Shown one piece after another: positions 12,816 to 25,204 of a stretch of 64,000 nt of DNA. The translations under genes were made by a program, and so were the position numbers. Numbering within the stretch: position 1 is the stretch's first letter; each line of letters begins with the position of its first letter. Source of the DNA: Aliamphritea spongicola (GTDB lineage Bacteria; Pseudomonadota; Gammaproteobacteria; Pseudomonadales; Balneatricaceae); NCBI GenBank assembly GCA_024347235.1, contig AP025283.1, positions 4,340,001-4,404,000 on the forward strand. The letters are read 5' to 3'. The notes beneath the pieces are model-generated. The model was given only the letters and a program-made list of their open reading frames with translations. It was not told where the DNA came from and searched no databases.

Positions 12816-14990
12816 ACCAGATGACGACGCCCCCAGCTTTTGAACGCCCACCCATTGTATCCGAGCGACTGGCGGAAGCGCTGCGCACCGATAACAATGA
12901 TGAATTCCACGATACTTCCCCTTACGCAGCCTGCCTGCTGCCACTTCTGCGGGAACTGGGCTGGAATAATTATGCCCGGGATCTGATTGAGGCTCTGCCG
13001 CACTTTTCTGAGCAGATAGACCTGATCGACCTGCGTAATATTCTCGTCACTCTGGGTTATGACAGCTCACCGCTGAAGACCGATATCCACTCTCTGCGGG
13101 ATGAGCTTTACCCTGCCCTGTTTATCTCCAACGGCGGCAAGGTACTGTTACTGCAGGGTAAACGCGATGGCCTGATTTATTATTATGACGCCCAGACCAA
13201 TCAGTATGAATCAACGCCTCAGCTACGTCTGAAAGGTACTGCGTACCTGTTCACTGACAGCAACGCCAGTTACGGCAATAACCCAACAGATGTACCGGGT
13301 GATGACTGGTTTGGCAATTTGCTGCAACGCTTCCAGAAAATGATTATCCACCTTCTGGGCATGACCTTTATTATCAACCTGGTCGCGCTTCTGGTGCCCA
13401 TTTTTATTATGGTCATCTATGACAAGGTCATCGGAGCAAAATCTGCAGAGACCCTGCCATTCCTTATTTCAGGGGTTACCATACTGCTGATCACCGACCT
13501 GGGGTTACGCTTTCTCAGGGCTAAATTGCTGGGTATTACCGCCGGCAGGATGGACTACCTCATAGGCAATGAAACCTTTAAGCGCATGTTGTATTTGCCA
13601 CCACTCTATACAGAACGCTCCACCGTTGCCGCTCAACTGTCCCGTTTGAAGCAGTTCGATTCTGTGCGTGATTTTTCACCGGCCCAAGCGCAGCCGTTGC
13701 CCTGGAACTACCATTCGTTGCTATGTTCCTGATTGTAATTGGCATCCTTGGCGGCCCGCTGGCCCTGATTCCGCTGGGCATGGTTATGGCTTTTATTATT
13801 CTTGGCCTGATCTGGATTCCGGTTATAAACACCCGCATCCTTCGCGCCGGCAAAGCCCGTACGGATAAACAACGCATCATTATGCAGACCGTTGCCGGCC
13901 GCAAAGAGATCAAAGCCATTGGCGGCGAAACTGTCTGGTGGGAACGTTTCCGCGAAAATTCCGGCGAAGCGGTACTGGCAAACTATCAGACGTTTCTCTC
14001 CAACAACCTGATGAACAACCTGGCGCAAGGGTTGATGACCTTCTCAGGCGTTGCCGTACTGGCCATCGGTACAATGCAGGTAATCAACGGCGAAATTACG
14101 ATAGGTGCACTGATCGCTATCATGGCACTGGTCTGGCGGGTACTGTCACCACTGCAAAGCGCTTTCTTGTCATTTTCTAAATTCCAGCAAGCCCTGAAAG
14201 CCATCAAGCAGATTAACCAGCTAATGCGTCTGCGCAACGAAAGAAAAGGCGGCAAATCAGGACTGGTACTTTCCAACCTGAAGGGCAACATCCGCATCGA
14301 CAGAGTCAGCTTCCGCTACGGCCCTGACCGCGACCCTGCACTGCTAGGCGCATCATTTGAAGTTAAAGCCGGCGAAATGATCGCAATTACCGGCAACACC
14401 GGCTCCGGCAAATCCACGCTGATTAAAATGATTGCCGGTATGTACGCACCGCAGGCCGGCAGCATCAGCATGGACAACATGGACTTGCGACAACTGAATG
14501 CCATGGACCTTCGTCGCGCCGTAGCTTACGTCCTCAGCAAACACACATGTTCCACGGCTCAATTGCACAAAACATCCGTCTGAATAACAGCCTGGCAACG
14601 GATGAAGATATTCGTGCCGCCGCGATGGAAGCAGGTGTACTGGAAGAAATTTTGGCCCTGCCTCAGGGCTTTGACACCCGTCTCGGGGACACTGTCATCG
14701 ACCATATGCCTCCGGGCTTCCTGCGCTCACTGTCTATGTGCCGCGCCTTTGTCAGCCCGGCCAAAATCCTGTTACTGGACGAACCGGGAGCCTCACTGGA
14801 TCTGGAATCAGATAATCGCTTTATAGAGCAGCTCAAACGCCTGAAAGGCAACCGCTCTATTGTCATGGTCAGCCATCGACCAAGCCATATTCGCCTGGCG
14901 GATAAAGCCGTATTAATGGAACAGGGCACAGTTATCCATATAGGCCCTCCACAAGAAGTTATCGCACTGACGCTGGAGAAGTCAGCATGA
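12812..14990 (+). CDS. Type I secretion ABC protein 2 with C39-like domain (two frameshifts)
   Basis: Second, different ABC exporter subunit, about 726 residues. Residues 1-150 form a C39-peptidase-like domain without an obvious catalytic Cys-His pair, as in transporters that dock unfolded cargo but do not cut it. The membrane domain is at about 185-460 and the ATPase at 490-726. Walker A GNTGSGKST is near residue 527 and Walker B ILLLDE near 652, with the catalytic Glu present, followed by H-loop VSHRPS. The signature, normally LSGGQ, is degraded to MPPGF near 631. Frameshifts at about 13675 (five T where six are needed) and 14530 (GTCCTCAG for GTCCCTCAG) are homopolymer losses. It starts within the stop of ABC protein 1 and ends within the start of the fusion protein, an ATGA overlap each time. 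It matches the LssB/RtxB family. Confidence 0.88.
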
Positions 14991-16336
14991 GTAAAAATAA
15001 TAATGTGTTTTCTTCCCATGGCGGCGCCAGCCTGCCCCGCGCCCGAGCCCGCTTTCTGGCTCAGGCAATTCAGCTGGAAGAACACGAACCGGCCGGCATT
15101 ATTAATGCGGCTATCTACTTCACCGCCTTTATTCTGGTGGCCGCAATTGTCTGGGCAACTCTGACTAAAGTTGACGAAGTCACTTCTACCCGCGGCGAAG
15201 TCGTGCCTGCCGGTCTGATCCATGATGTTCAGCACCTGGAAGGCGGTATCGTCAGTGAAATTCTGGTCCGCAACGGCGATCAGGTACAAAGCGGCGACTT
15301 ATTACTGCGCTTTGCACCTCCTGCCAGCCAGTCTGAACTCCAGCAACTGGAAATTCGCCGGGCAGCCTTCATTCTCGAAAGCGAACGCCTGCAGGCCATT
15401 CTCGATGACCGGATTCCGTCTTTTGGTGAAATTGGCAACAGCTACCCAGCCCTTGCCGACAAACAAATGACAATCTACTCAGCACAACTGGCCAGCCAGA
15501 ACAGTGAACTGAGCGTCATTGACTCGCAGATTCGTCAGCGGAATGAAGAAATCAAACAGCAGCGCAACAAGGCTAAATCTATCCGCAAGAAAGTAGAACT
15601 GCTTAAAGAACAGGTATCGATCCGTTCCAAGCTGGTTAAAAGTAATGTCGTTTCTAAAGCGGAACTTCTGACCAGCCAAACCAGCCTGGCCGATGCCCAG
15701 AGCGAAAGCCTGAGCATTGTTGACGGCATCCGGGTCGCAGAATCAGCTCTGACCGAAGCCGAACAACGCCGCATTGAACTCAGCGCCCGCTTCAAAAAGA
15801 CATCGAACTGGAAGCCGGTAATGTCGGCGAAGAACTGGCTGAAATAGAACAGTCACTGATCCGGGTTCGCGACAGAGTTAAACGACTGGACATCTACGCA
15901 CCACTGACAGGCATCGTCCAGGATCTCTCTATTACCCGAATCAACGCAGTTGTAGATCCTGGTCAGGTTATTATGCAACTGGTACCAACTGATGATGAGG
16001 TCATCATTGAAGCACGCATACTGCCTAACGAGATCGGACACATAAGTGTCGGCCAGCGCGCAGAAATCAAAGTAGACAGTTACGACTCTGCTCGCTTCGG
16101 CACTGTTGACGGCGTCATCGAGCGACTCTCCGCAACAACTTACCTGGATGATAAAAAGACCCTTACTTCAGGGCTGAGATAAGCCTGACAACCAACTGGG
16201 TGGGGATAACACAAAGCTGACGCTGTCACCCGGCATGACTGTCACCGCGGACATCAAAACCGGCAACAAGTCTATTATGGACTATCTGCTAAAACCTATT
16301 TCCCGCGGACTCGACACCGCCTTCCGGGAACGCTGA
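14987..16336 (+). CDS. Type I secretion membrane fusion protein, HlyD family (frameshifted)
   Basis: Periplasmic adaptor that links the ABC pair to an outer membrane channel, about 450 residues. A short cytoplasmic arm is followed by one membrane helix (about 38-60), a lipoyl half-motif (VVPAGLIHDVQHLEGGIV), a long Gln/Glu-rich coiled-coil hairpin (about 110-280), the second lipoyl half (IYAPLTGIVQDLSI) and a beta-barrel domain ending in a tail (MDYLLKPISRGLDTAFRER) typical of HlyD/LapC-type adaptors. Three base losses break it: near 15797 (five A for six), near 16162 (CCC for CCCC) and near 16205 (GGGG for GGGGG). Last gene of the operon, followed by a terminator. No TolC-type gene follows. 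Confidence 0.9.
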
Positions 16337-16344
16337 GAACATAA

Positions 16345-16370
16345 GCCGCCTGCAACCACAGGCGGCTTTT
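16345..16370 (+). terminator. Terminator of the secretion operon
   Basis: Perfect 8-bp stem GCCGCCTG / CAGGCGGC with a six-base loop, followed by TTTT, nine bases after the fusion protein stop. Confidence 0.85.
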
Positions 16371-16881
16371 AATGGCGTACGGTCTGATTCACTCTAACGC
16401 AGGCACACCGCCCGAGAGCCAGCCAGCTCTACTTCCCTATCAGCCTCCAGGCACAACTGACGACAAGCAGTAAAGTGCCTGGCAATAACCAGCCTCCCCC
16501 TCACAGCAAGGCAAGAAATCCCTCTGGAGACTTCATCACAATCAGCATAAACAACATGCATTTTTGAAATAAAATAAAGCCTCGACCAACATCAGCACTT
16601 CTCTGGATCCCTCATTGCTTCATCCCCGACACAATCAGCCCTGCATAGACTTCATACCCCTGCAGAATAAACCGCCATCCTAATCAGAAGCGCCATAATA
16701 ACCCATAGCATAGACAGGGCTGAGAGCCCGCCTAAAGGCTATAAAAGCCAGAACACATACACGGTAAAAGACCGTATCAATTACAGCTCTCAGAGGAGCT
16801 CAGAGCATGAGAAAAATATTGATAACTGAAAAGCTTAAGAGAAAAAGAAACGAATTGTTTAAAACAAAAGAGAGGAGACAG
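16371..16881. other. Intergenic stretch with no recognisable gene
   Basis: About 510 bases between the secretion operon terminator and the tRNA cluster. The only open frame of note starts at 16807, is 39 codons long and runs into the antisense strand of the tRNA-Arg, so I do not call it. I see no promoter, repeat or RNA structure I can name. An insertion scar beside a tRNA gene would be plausible, but no attachment repeat is visible. Confidence 0.5.
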
Positions 16882-16958
16882 TGGCGCGCCCGGCACGATT
16901 CGAACGTGCGACCGCCTGGTTCGTAGCCAGGTACTCTATCCAGCTGAGCTACGGGCGC
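16882..16958 (-). tRNA. tRNA-Arg (ACG), copy 3 in transcription order
   Basis: 77 nt with encoded CCA. Acceptor stem GCGCCCG / CGGGCGC, anticodon ACG in the loop CTACGAA, T-loop TTCGAAT. Same sequence as the copies at 17088 and 17218. Confidence 0.97.
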
Positions 16959-17087
16959 TTAATCACTGCAAAACTGTCTCAGAAGTATCATAGGCAAAAC
17001 ATCAACTTTACAGCATTTACTCTGCTGTAAACTTTTTGCTCTACATTTGAAAAACACAAAGACTTAAAACAGATACTCGGATTAGGA

Positions 17088-17164
17088 TGGCGCGCCCGGC
17101 ACGATTCGAACGTGCGACCGCCTGGTTCGTAGCCAGGTACTCTATCCAGCTGAGCTACGGGCGC
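17088..17164 (-). tRNA. tRNA-Arg (ACG), copy 2
   Basis: 77 nt, identical to the flanking tRNA-Arg copies, encoded CCA. Spacing to the next copy is 53 bases, compatible with one polycistronic tRNA transcript starting at tRNA-Ser. Confidence 0.97.
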
Positions 17165-17217
17165 TTAATCCAAGTTTTGTTGTTTATCCCACCATTTCAC
17201 TCAATCCTAAGATTAAG

Positions 17218-17294
17218 TGGCGCGCCCGGCACGATTCGAACGTGCGACCGCCTGGTTCGTAGCCAGGTACTCTATCCAGCTGAGCTACGGGCGC
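17218..17294 (-). tRNA. tRNA-Arg (ACG), copy 1
   Basis: 77 nt with encoded CCA, anticodon ACG (read as inosine in most bacteria, serving CGN codons). It lies 4 bases from tRNA-Ser, so the two are surely co-transcribed. Confidence 0.97.
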
Positions 17295-17298
17295 TAAA

Positions 17299-17386
17299 TG
17301 GCGGTGAGAGGGATTCGAACCCTCGATAGAGTTTCCCCTATACGCCCTTAGCAGGGGCGCGCCTTCAGCCACTCGGCCATCTCACC
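17299..17386 (-). tRNA. tRNA-Ser (GCT)
   Basis: 88 nt class II tRNA with a long variable arm (TATAGGGGAAACTCTA region). Anticodon GCT in the loop CTGCTAAGG, acceptor stem GGTGAGA / TCTCACC, encoded CCA. tRNA-Ser followed by tRNA-Arg(ACG) downstream of csrA is a common gammaproteobacterial order. Confidence 0.96.
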
Positions 17387-17446
17387 TCAACAACGGCGCG
17401 TATATTACAAGAATGATTTTCAAAGAAAAGCATTAATTTCAGAAAT

Positions 17447-17632
17447 TTACTCTTGATTGCCTTCTTGCTTTTCTTTCTGAATACGCTGATAAATTTCTTC
17501 ACGATGCACAGACACATCTTTAGGTGCATTAACACCAATACGCACCTGATTACCCTTCACACCCAGGACAGTAACAGTGACGTCGTCACCAACCATTAGC
17601 GTTTCACCTACACGGCGAGTAAGAATTAACAT
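17447..17632 (-). CDS. csrA: Carbon storage regulator CsrA/RsmA
   Basis: Complete 61-residue RNA-binding regulator that binds GGA motifs in mRNA leaders and controls translation of motility, biofilm and metabolic genes. It begins [18 protein letters not shown], the almost invariant RNA-binding N-terminal strand with Arg6 and Arg7, and has the typical [11 protein letters not shown] helix with the second conserved Arg. A clear ribosome site (AAGGAG) precedes the start. Its place between lysC and the tRNA-Ser/Arg cluster is the usual one in gammaproteobacteria. In biofilm formers CsrA often represses adhesin and c-di-GMP genes, but no direct link is visible here. Confidence 0.98.
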   Translation of the reverse strand: MLILTRRVGETLMVGDDVTVTVLGVKGNQVRIGVNAPKDVSVHREEIYQRIQKEKQEGNQE

Positions 17633-17761
17633 TAAATAATCTCCTTATTTAAGCGCCAGAGCGTCCTAATCTGTAATAGTAACAACAGATTAACAGACCT
17701 CTGGCGTTAAACAAATAAAATGTGCAACAACAGCAACACAGAACTACTTAAACAGTGGCTG

Positions 17762-18996
17762 CTATTCACTAACTGTATCAACGGCATTCAGATCAAACGC
17801 TGAATGCAGACCCCGGACAGCTAACTCCAGGTACTTTTCAGCAATGACAACAGAGACCTTAATCTCTGAGGTAGAAATCATCTGAATGTTGATGTTTTCA
17901 TTAGCCAGGGAATCAAACATCTTACTGGCCACACCTGCGTGCGAACGCATGCCTACACCAACAATTGATACTTTAGCTATCTTGTTATTACCAACAACTT
18001 CACGGGCACCCAGCTCTTCTTTAACCTTCACCAGAATCTCTTCTGCCTGGTTAAAATCATTGCGGTGCACAGTAAATGTAAAGTCTGTTGTGTTATCTGC
18101 CGACACATTTTGCAAAATCATATCGACTTCGATATTAGCACGACTGACTGGACCCAAAATCCGCGAAGCTACGCCTGGAATATCAGGGACACCCAGTATT
18201 GTCAGTTTTGCTTCGTCGCGGTTAAAGGCAATCCCTGAAATGACCGGTTTTTCCACTGTATCCTCTTCCTCTGTAGTTATAAGCGTTCCTGGTCCATCCT
18301 GAAAGCTGTGTAATACACGCAACGGCACATTATATTTGCCAGCGAATTCCACAGCCCGAATTTGCAGTACTTTTGAACCAAGGCTGGCCATTTCCAGCAT
18401 TTCTTCAAAAGTAATCTCGTCGAGACGCTGAGCGCCTTCAACAACCCGCGGATCGGTTGTATACACACCATCCACGTCTGTATAAATCTGACATTCATCA
18501 GCCTTCAGCGCAGCAGCAAGCGCCACACCTGTAGTATCAGAGCCACCACGCCCAAGCGTAGTAATGTTACCCAGCTCATCTACCCCTGGAAACCGGCAAC
18601 CACAACAACGCGGCCCATATCCAGCTCAGCACGCATCTGGTCAACTTCAATATCCTGAATACGCGCCTTCATATGGCTGTCATCAGTCAGAATCTTAACC
18701 TGACTGCCGGTGAATGAGCGTGCGCTCACACCACGGGCCTCCAGTGCCATACATAATAGCGCAATGGTCACTTGCTCACCGGTAGAAACCAGCACATCCA
18801 TCTCACGTGGAGAAGGCTGCTCCTGCATTTCCTTAGCCATTCCAATCAGACGATTGGTCTCGCCACTCATTGCAGAAACAACAACCACAACATCGTGACC
18901 AGCCTGACGAAAGCCTTTCACTTTATCGGCAACAGCCTGAATCCGCTCTACCGAGCCAACAGAGGTGCCACCATATTTCTGTACAAATAGGGCCAT
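17762..18996 (-). CDS. lysC: Aspartate kinase (one frameshift)
   Basis: Phosphorylates L-aspartate, the first step to lysine, threonine and methionine. About 411 residues. The N-terminal kinase domain starts [15 protein letters not shown] (the KYGG nucleotide-binding signature) and has [11 protein letters not shown] and the FTGSQVKI segment; the C-terminal half holds two ACT domains for feedback control. One base is missing at about 18583, where CAGGGG should be CAGGGGG; across the break the protein reads [20 protein letters not shown], the expected active-site region. It sits between alaS and csrA as usual. The start at 18996 is the standard one for this family. Confidence 0.95.
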
Positions 18997-19031
18997 TTAC
19001 CTATTTCCTTAATAGCCTTGCAGACTAAAAA

Positions 19032-21592
<2,561 letters not shown>

Positions 21593-21763
21593 ACAGTTAT
21601 CGCTCGCAACACCTAAAATAGCACCCTGATCGATTCATTTACCTACGCATTCAATCAAAAGCAACCGGAAAAACAGTGTAAAAATGGCGATGTAGTATAT
21701 AACGTGACAAAAATTGTTCGAATATTTTTAGCAACTAAGGCTTATATTAATATTTCTCTTTGA

Positions 21764-22255
21764 TTAACAGGATTTATTCTTCTTTTGCATCAATAGCATA
21801 GCGAGTCTGTTCTGCATCAAATCCCTTTGCATCATGTAACGCATGCGTTTTGCGTACCCCTTCGCATCAAAACTTTCTTCGCTTCTGAATTTACGGCGAT
21901 AGACATCCAGCGCCTGTGCAAACCAGTCAATTTCCTGCTCCTGCATTGCCAGATCAAGCATGTCTGAAGATATACCTTTATCTCTCATATCGAACTGAAT
22001 TTTTAGGACCAAAACCCTGATATACCCTCTGGCGCAAAAGCTCTCAACAAAACGCTGATCGCTGACATAGCCACTTTCCTGCAAACTGAATATGACATTA
22101 TCCAGCATGTCCTCATCTGCACATCTCGCAACTAACTTCGTCATCAGCTCTTTCACTGAGTGCTCCCTGCGAGCTAACAAACCCAAGGCTGCATTTTTAA
22201 TATCCGACTCAGTCTCGAGTGTTTTTCCGGTTTTTCCTGAACGGTTAAAACCCAT
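21764..22255 (-). CDS. recX: Regulatory protein RecX
   Basis: 163-residue modulator of RecA filaments, all helical. RecX repeats are recognisable: AALGLLARREHSVKELMTKL, then LQESGYVSDQRFVESFCARGYIRV, then the C-terminal repeat around WFAQALDVYRRKF and KRMRYMMQRDL. It follows recA by 84 bases with a terminator between them, so it is probably expressed by read-through, as in many gammaproteobacteria. The first 15 residues (MGFNRSGKTGKTLE) are weakly conserved and a slightly later start is possible. Confidence 0.93.
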   Translation of the reverse strand: MGFNRSGKTGKTLETESDIKNAALGLLARREHSVKELMTKLVARCADEDMLDNVIFSLQESGYVSDQRFVESFCARGYIRVLVLKIQFDMRDKGISSDMLDLAMQEQEIDWFAQALDVYRRKFRSEESFDAKGYAKRMRYMMQRDLMQNRLAMLLMQKKNKSC

Positions 22256-22275
22256 AGAGTTTCCCTTTTAACAGA

Positions 22276-22305
22276 CACAAAAACCCCGCTAAAAGCAGGG
22301 TTTAC
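22276..22305 (-). terminator. recA terminator before recX
   Basis: On the minus strand, an imperfect stem AACCCTGCTTTTAGCGGGGTT followed by TTTTG, between the recA stop and recX start. It would limit recX expression relative to recA. Confidence 0.75.
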
Positions 22306-22339
22306 AGTTCATCATTTCATTTACACCGAACGATGTTTG

Positions 22340-23383
22340 TTACAGATCCAGCTGAGGAGCCGCTTCTGCCTCTTCATCTTCTTCCTGAGTAACAGGCGTT
22401 GTCAGCAGCTTGGCACGGATAGCTGCTTCAATTTCAGAGGCTACATCTGAGTTCTCTTCCAGATAACGCGCCGCATTCGCTTTACCCTGACCAATCTTAT
22501 CGCCCTTATACGCATACCATGCACCGGACTTATCGATCAGACCTTCTTTCACGCCCAGATCAATAACCTCACCCATGTGGTAGATACCCTGACCATAAAG
22601 GATCTGGAATTCAGCCTGACGGAACGGCGGAGCAACCTTGTTCTTAACTACTTTTACGCGGGTTTCGTTACCAACAATTTCATCGCCCTGCTTCACAGCA
22701 CCGATCCGGCGAATATCCAGACGAACGGAAGAGTAGAATTTCAGAGCGTTACCGCCGGTTGTCGTTTCAGGACTACCGAACATCACACCGATCTTCATAC
22801 GAATCTGGTTAATGAAGATAACCAGTGTATTGGCATTCTTGACATTCGCAGTCAGCTTACGCAATGCCTGAGACATCAGACGCGCCTGAAGACCTACATG
22901 GGAATCACCCATATCGCCTTCAATTTCGGCTTTAGGTGTCAGTGCAGCTACAGAGTCGATTACCAGTACATCTACAGCGCTGGAGCGCACCAGCATATCT
23001 GTAATTTCCAGCGCCTGCTCACCGGTATCTGGCTGAGACACCAGCATTTCATCAACATTTACACCCAGTTTTTCTGCGTATGTCGGATCCAGCGCATGCT
23101 CCGCATCAACGAATGCACATGTTTTACCAAGCTTCTGAGCTTCCGCAATAACCTGTAATGTCAGAGTTGTCTTACCGGATGATTCCGGACCGTAAATCTC
23201 AACAATCCGACCCATAGGCAAACCACCGATGCCTAACGCAATATCCAGCGTCAGGGAACCGGTCGACACAGCAGGAATAACTTCACGCGGCTGATCACCC
23301 ATGCGCATAACCGCACCTTTACCAAACTGACGTTCGATCTGACCCAGGGCAGCATCAAGAGCTTTCTTTCTGTTGTCGTCCAT
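22340..23383 (-). CDS. recA: Recombinase RecA
   Basis: Complete 347-residue DNA strand-exchange and SOS coprotease protein. Walker [10 protein letters not shown] near residue 66, Walker [11 protein letters not shown] near 140, the loop region [42 protein letters not shown] (L2) and the acidic tail [14 protein letters not shown]. It starts [23 protein letters not shown] as in Pseudomonas and relatives. It is controlled by a LexA box 34 bases upstream. One of the few longer genes here without a frameshift. Confidence 0.99.
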   Translation of the reverse strand: MDDNRKKALDAALGQIERQFGKGAVMRMGDQPREVIPAVSTGSLTLDIALGIGGLPMGRIVEIYGPESSGKTTLTLQVIAEAQKLGKTCAFVDAEHALDPTYAEKLGVNVDEMLVSQPDTGEQALEITDMLVRSSAVDVLVIDSVAALTPKAEIEGDMGDSHVGLQARLMSQALRKLTANVKNANTLVIFINQIRMKIGVMFGSPETTTGGNALKFYSSVRLDIRRIGAVKQGDEIVGNETRVKVVKNKVAPPFRQAEFQILYGQGIYHMGEVIDLGVKEGLIDKSGAWYAYKGDKIGQGKANAARYLEENSDVASEIEAAIRAKLLTTPVTQEEDEEAEAAPQLDL

Positions 23384-23416
23384 ATTAGAACCTATAAATC
23401 TGTGGAGAATTAAATA

Positions 23417-23432
23417 CTGTACGTTTGCACAG
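23417..23432 (-). promoter_or_regulatory. LexA (SOS) box of recA
   Basis: CTGTGCAAACGTACAG on the minus strand, an exact CTGT-N8-ACAG SOS box 34 bases upstream of the recA start. Confidence 0.93.
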
Positions 23433-23477
23433 CATTATTATCGGAGGTTAATCACATTGCAAGTAAAAATATGTTTT

Positions 23478-23975
23478 TTATACAGTATTTTTATCCAGTA
23501 ACTTTATCAGTCCGCTAAGTGCCTGTTCTATAGTCTGAAGTCGGACAGAATGCCGATCACCGGAAAACTGAAAAACCTGTGAAACTGACTTAGCAGGACT
23601 CTGCCAGGCGATCCATACAGTCCCGGCAGGCTTTAATTCACTACCACCACCGGGCCCAGCCACACCACTGACAGCTACACTCAACTGAGCCTGACTGTTG
23701 GCCACAGCACCTTTCGCCATGGCCAGCACCACCTCTTCACTGACTGCGCCATGAGCTTCAATAAGCTCTGAAGGAACATCCAGCATCTTATTTTTAGCCT
23801 GGTTACTGTAGGTGACAAACCCTGCGTCAAACCATGCCGAGCTACCTGCCAGCTCTGTGATTGCAGTCGCAATCCCTCCGCCGGTGCAGGATTCAGCTGT
23901 CGCAATCATCACTCCCATATCTTCTGATAGCTTTGCCAGCTTACGAACCTGTGTCTCAATAATATCTGTAGCCAT
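23478..23975 (-). CDS. pncC: Nicotinamide-nucleotide amidase, CinA C-terminal family
   Basis: 165 residues, the stand-alone CinA C-terminal domain that deamidates NMN to nicotinate mononucleotide in the pyridine nucleotide salvage cycle. Diagnostic motifs: TAESCTGGGIATAIT near residue 26 with the catalytic Ser region, GSSAWFDAGFVTYSNQAK, the GAVSEEVVLAMAKGA helix and SGVAGPGGGSELKPAGTVWIA. It lies directly upstream of recA in the same direction, the classical cinA-recA order. mutS, usually the divergent neighbour, is 11 kb away here. Confidence 0.95.
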   Translation of the reverse strand: MATDIIETQVRKLAKLSEDMGVMIATAESCTGGGIATAITELAGSSAWFDAGFVTYSNQAKNKMLDVPSELIEAHGAVSEEVVLAMAKGAVANSQAQLSVAVSGVAGPGGGSELKPAGTVWIAWQSPAKSVSQVFQFSGDRHSVRLQTIEQALSGLIKLLDKNTV

Positions 23976-24106
23976 ATACTCACTTACTCAATAACTGGGG
24001 AGTTGTACATAGGATGTAGTCTGTCTGACCGCTATACAAGTTAAAGTAAAAGCAGATGGATCATTTGATCCAACAGCAAATACGAACAAATCAGGCTAAT
24101 CAACAG

Positions 24107-24865
24107 CTATTGCTTCACCCCTAAATGCCGCTGCCATATCCTGTCCAGAGTGCCATTTTCCAGCAGAACCTCATAAGCAGTATTAAAAGCGCCAATAAGG
24201 TACTCCGCATCCGGATGTTCTTTACTGATAATCAGATACTCTGAGATTGTACGAAAGGGTTCTTCAGCAGCCACTATGAATGACCTCATTTCCGCACTCA
24301 GCACTCTTTCTGCTGAACTCCGGCCAACCAAATCATTTGAAATAACAAAATTTACTCTCTTTGCCGATAACATTTCAAAGCAACCGTCCATATCACGTGC
24401 TTCAAAACGCTGTAAAACATTCTTCTCAATCATATTTTCCAGCTCGGGCTCAGTCTGGTAACCCAATGGCTGACAATAAGATAATCCTTTCAGATCATCA
24501 GGCCCAGTAAAGCTGAACCTGGTCTCCTGATGCATAAACACCCTGATATTTATCCGGTTCACCGGCCGTGAATAAAGAAACAGCTGAGCTCTTTCACGTC
24601 CCCAGGCATAAGGAAATGTCGCATCGCTCTGAACATTAAGTACCCGCTGATAAACACGGTTCCAAGGATAAAAAGATAGCTCTGTTTTATACCCTATTTC
24701 ATCGAAAACTCGCGACACAACTTCTGAAACCACACCTCCCTCAGACAATTCCATACTCGCGTAGGGAGCATAATCCGGTCCCGTAACCAGATGAATGACA
24801 CGCTTATCTGCAACCGCATAGCTCACGGTCATACAAAATGAAACAGCGATCAGGAGCACTCGCAT
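24107..24865 (-). CDS. Periplasmic solute-binding protein, family 3-like
   Basis: About 252 residues; start chosen at MRVLLIAVSFCMTVSYAVA (24865), which gives a clean signal peptide; a start at 24886 adds seven residues. The mature protein starts with VIHLVTGPDYAPYASMELSEGG, typical of amino-acid-binding PBPb domains, followed by ELSFYPWNRVYQRV and DATFPYAWGRERAQ. The single-domain stand-alone form without permease or ATPase is common in marine gammaproteobacteria and may serve as a sensor or scavenger. Two Cys (in LSYCQPLG and DMDGCFEML) could form a disulphide. The ligand is not predictable. Confidence 0.85.
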   Translation of the reverse strand: MRVLLIAVSFCMTVSYAVADKRVIHLVTGPDYAPYASMELSEGGVVSEVVSRVFDEIGYKTELSFYPWNRVYQRVLNVQSDATFPYAWGRERAQLFLYSRPVNRINIRVFMHQETRFSFTGPDDLKGLSYCQPLGYQTEPELENMIEKNVLQRFEARDMDGCFEMLSAKRVNFVISNDLVGRSSAERVLSAEMRSFIVAAEEPFRTISEYLIISKEHPDAEYLIGAFNTAYEVLLENGTLDRIWQRHLGVKQ

Positions 24866-25119
24866 TACAACAGACCTGAGAATCATGAATATTTACTCTG
24901 TTACAAATCATTCAAACATTCTTTTTGCGTTTACAGCCGGAATTTATAACAAAATTTTCTGAACACTGCAGAACTTAGTACTATGAAAACTCATAGGCTT
25001 AAACACATTCACACGATCAGAAGTACATCGCTGGTTAATCATTCAGATGTTCGTTGCAAAACACCTCTCAAAACATACACACCTGATTCTCGAAGCACTC
25101 AGACATAAGTGAAATAAAA

Positions 25120-25142
25120 AGCCCTGACATGCAGGGCTAAAA
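25120..25142 (-). terminator. Terminator of the second adhesin
   Basis: On the minus strand, stem AGCCCTG / CAGGGCT with a five-base loop followed by TTTTATTT, about 65 bases after the adhesin stop at 25205. Confidence 0.88.
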
Positions 25143-25204
25143 GGTGAGAATACTCATTGAAAGGCTTGGCCAATAATACTAACCAAGCTCTTCCGTTACG
25201 CCAT

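Noticed and set aside
10888-16336. LapD/LapG-type control of adhesin release
   Set aside because: No LapG-like transglutaminase protease or LapD-like receptor is in the window. The EAL protein at 42126 has no HAMP or membrane segments.
16807-16924. A 39-codon frame running into the tRNA-Arg gene
   Set aside because: Its C-terminal part (RARHDSNVRPPGS) is the antisense translation of a tRNA, a well-known artefact; no supporting evidence.
16371-17300. Integrase or transposase near the tRNA cluster
   Set aside because: No open frame with recombinase motifs and no terminal inverted repeats were found anywhere in the window.
17087-17372. Open frames across the tRNA-Arg/tRNA-Ser cluster on both strands
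   Set aside because: Translations of tRNA genes, of the RPARFERATAWF kind, commonly misannotated as proteins.
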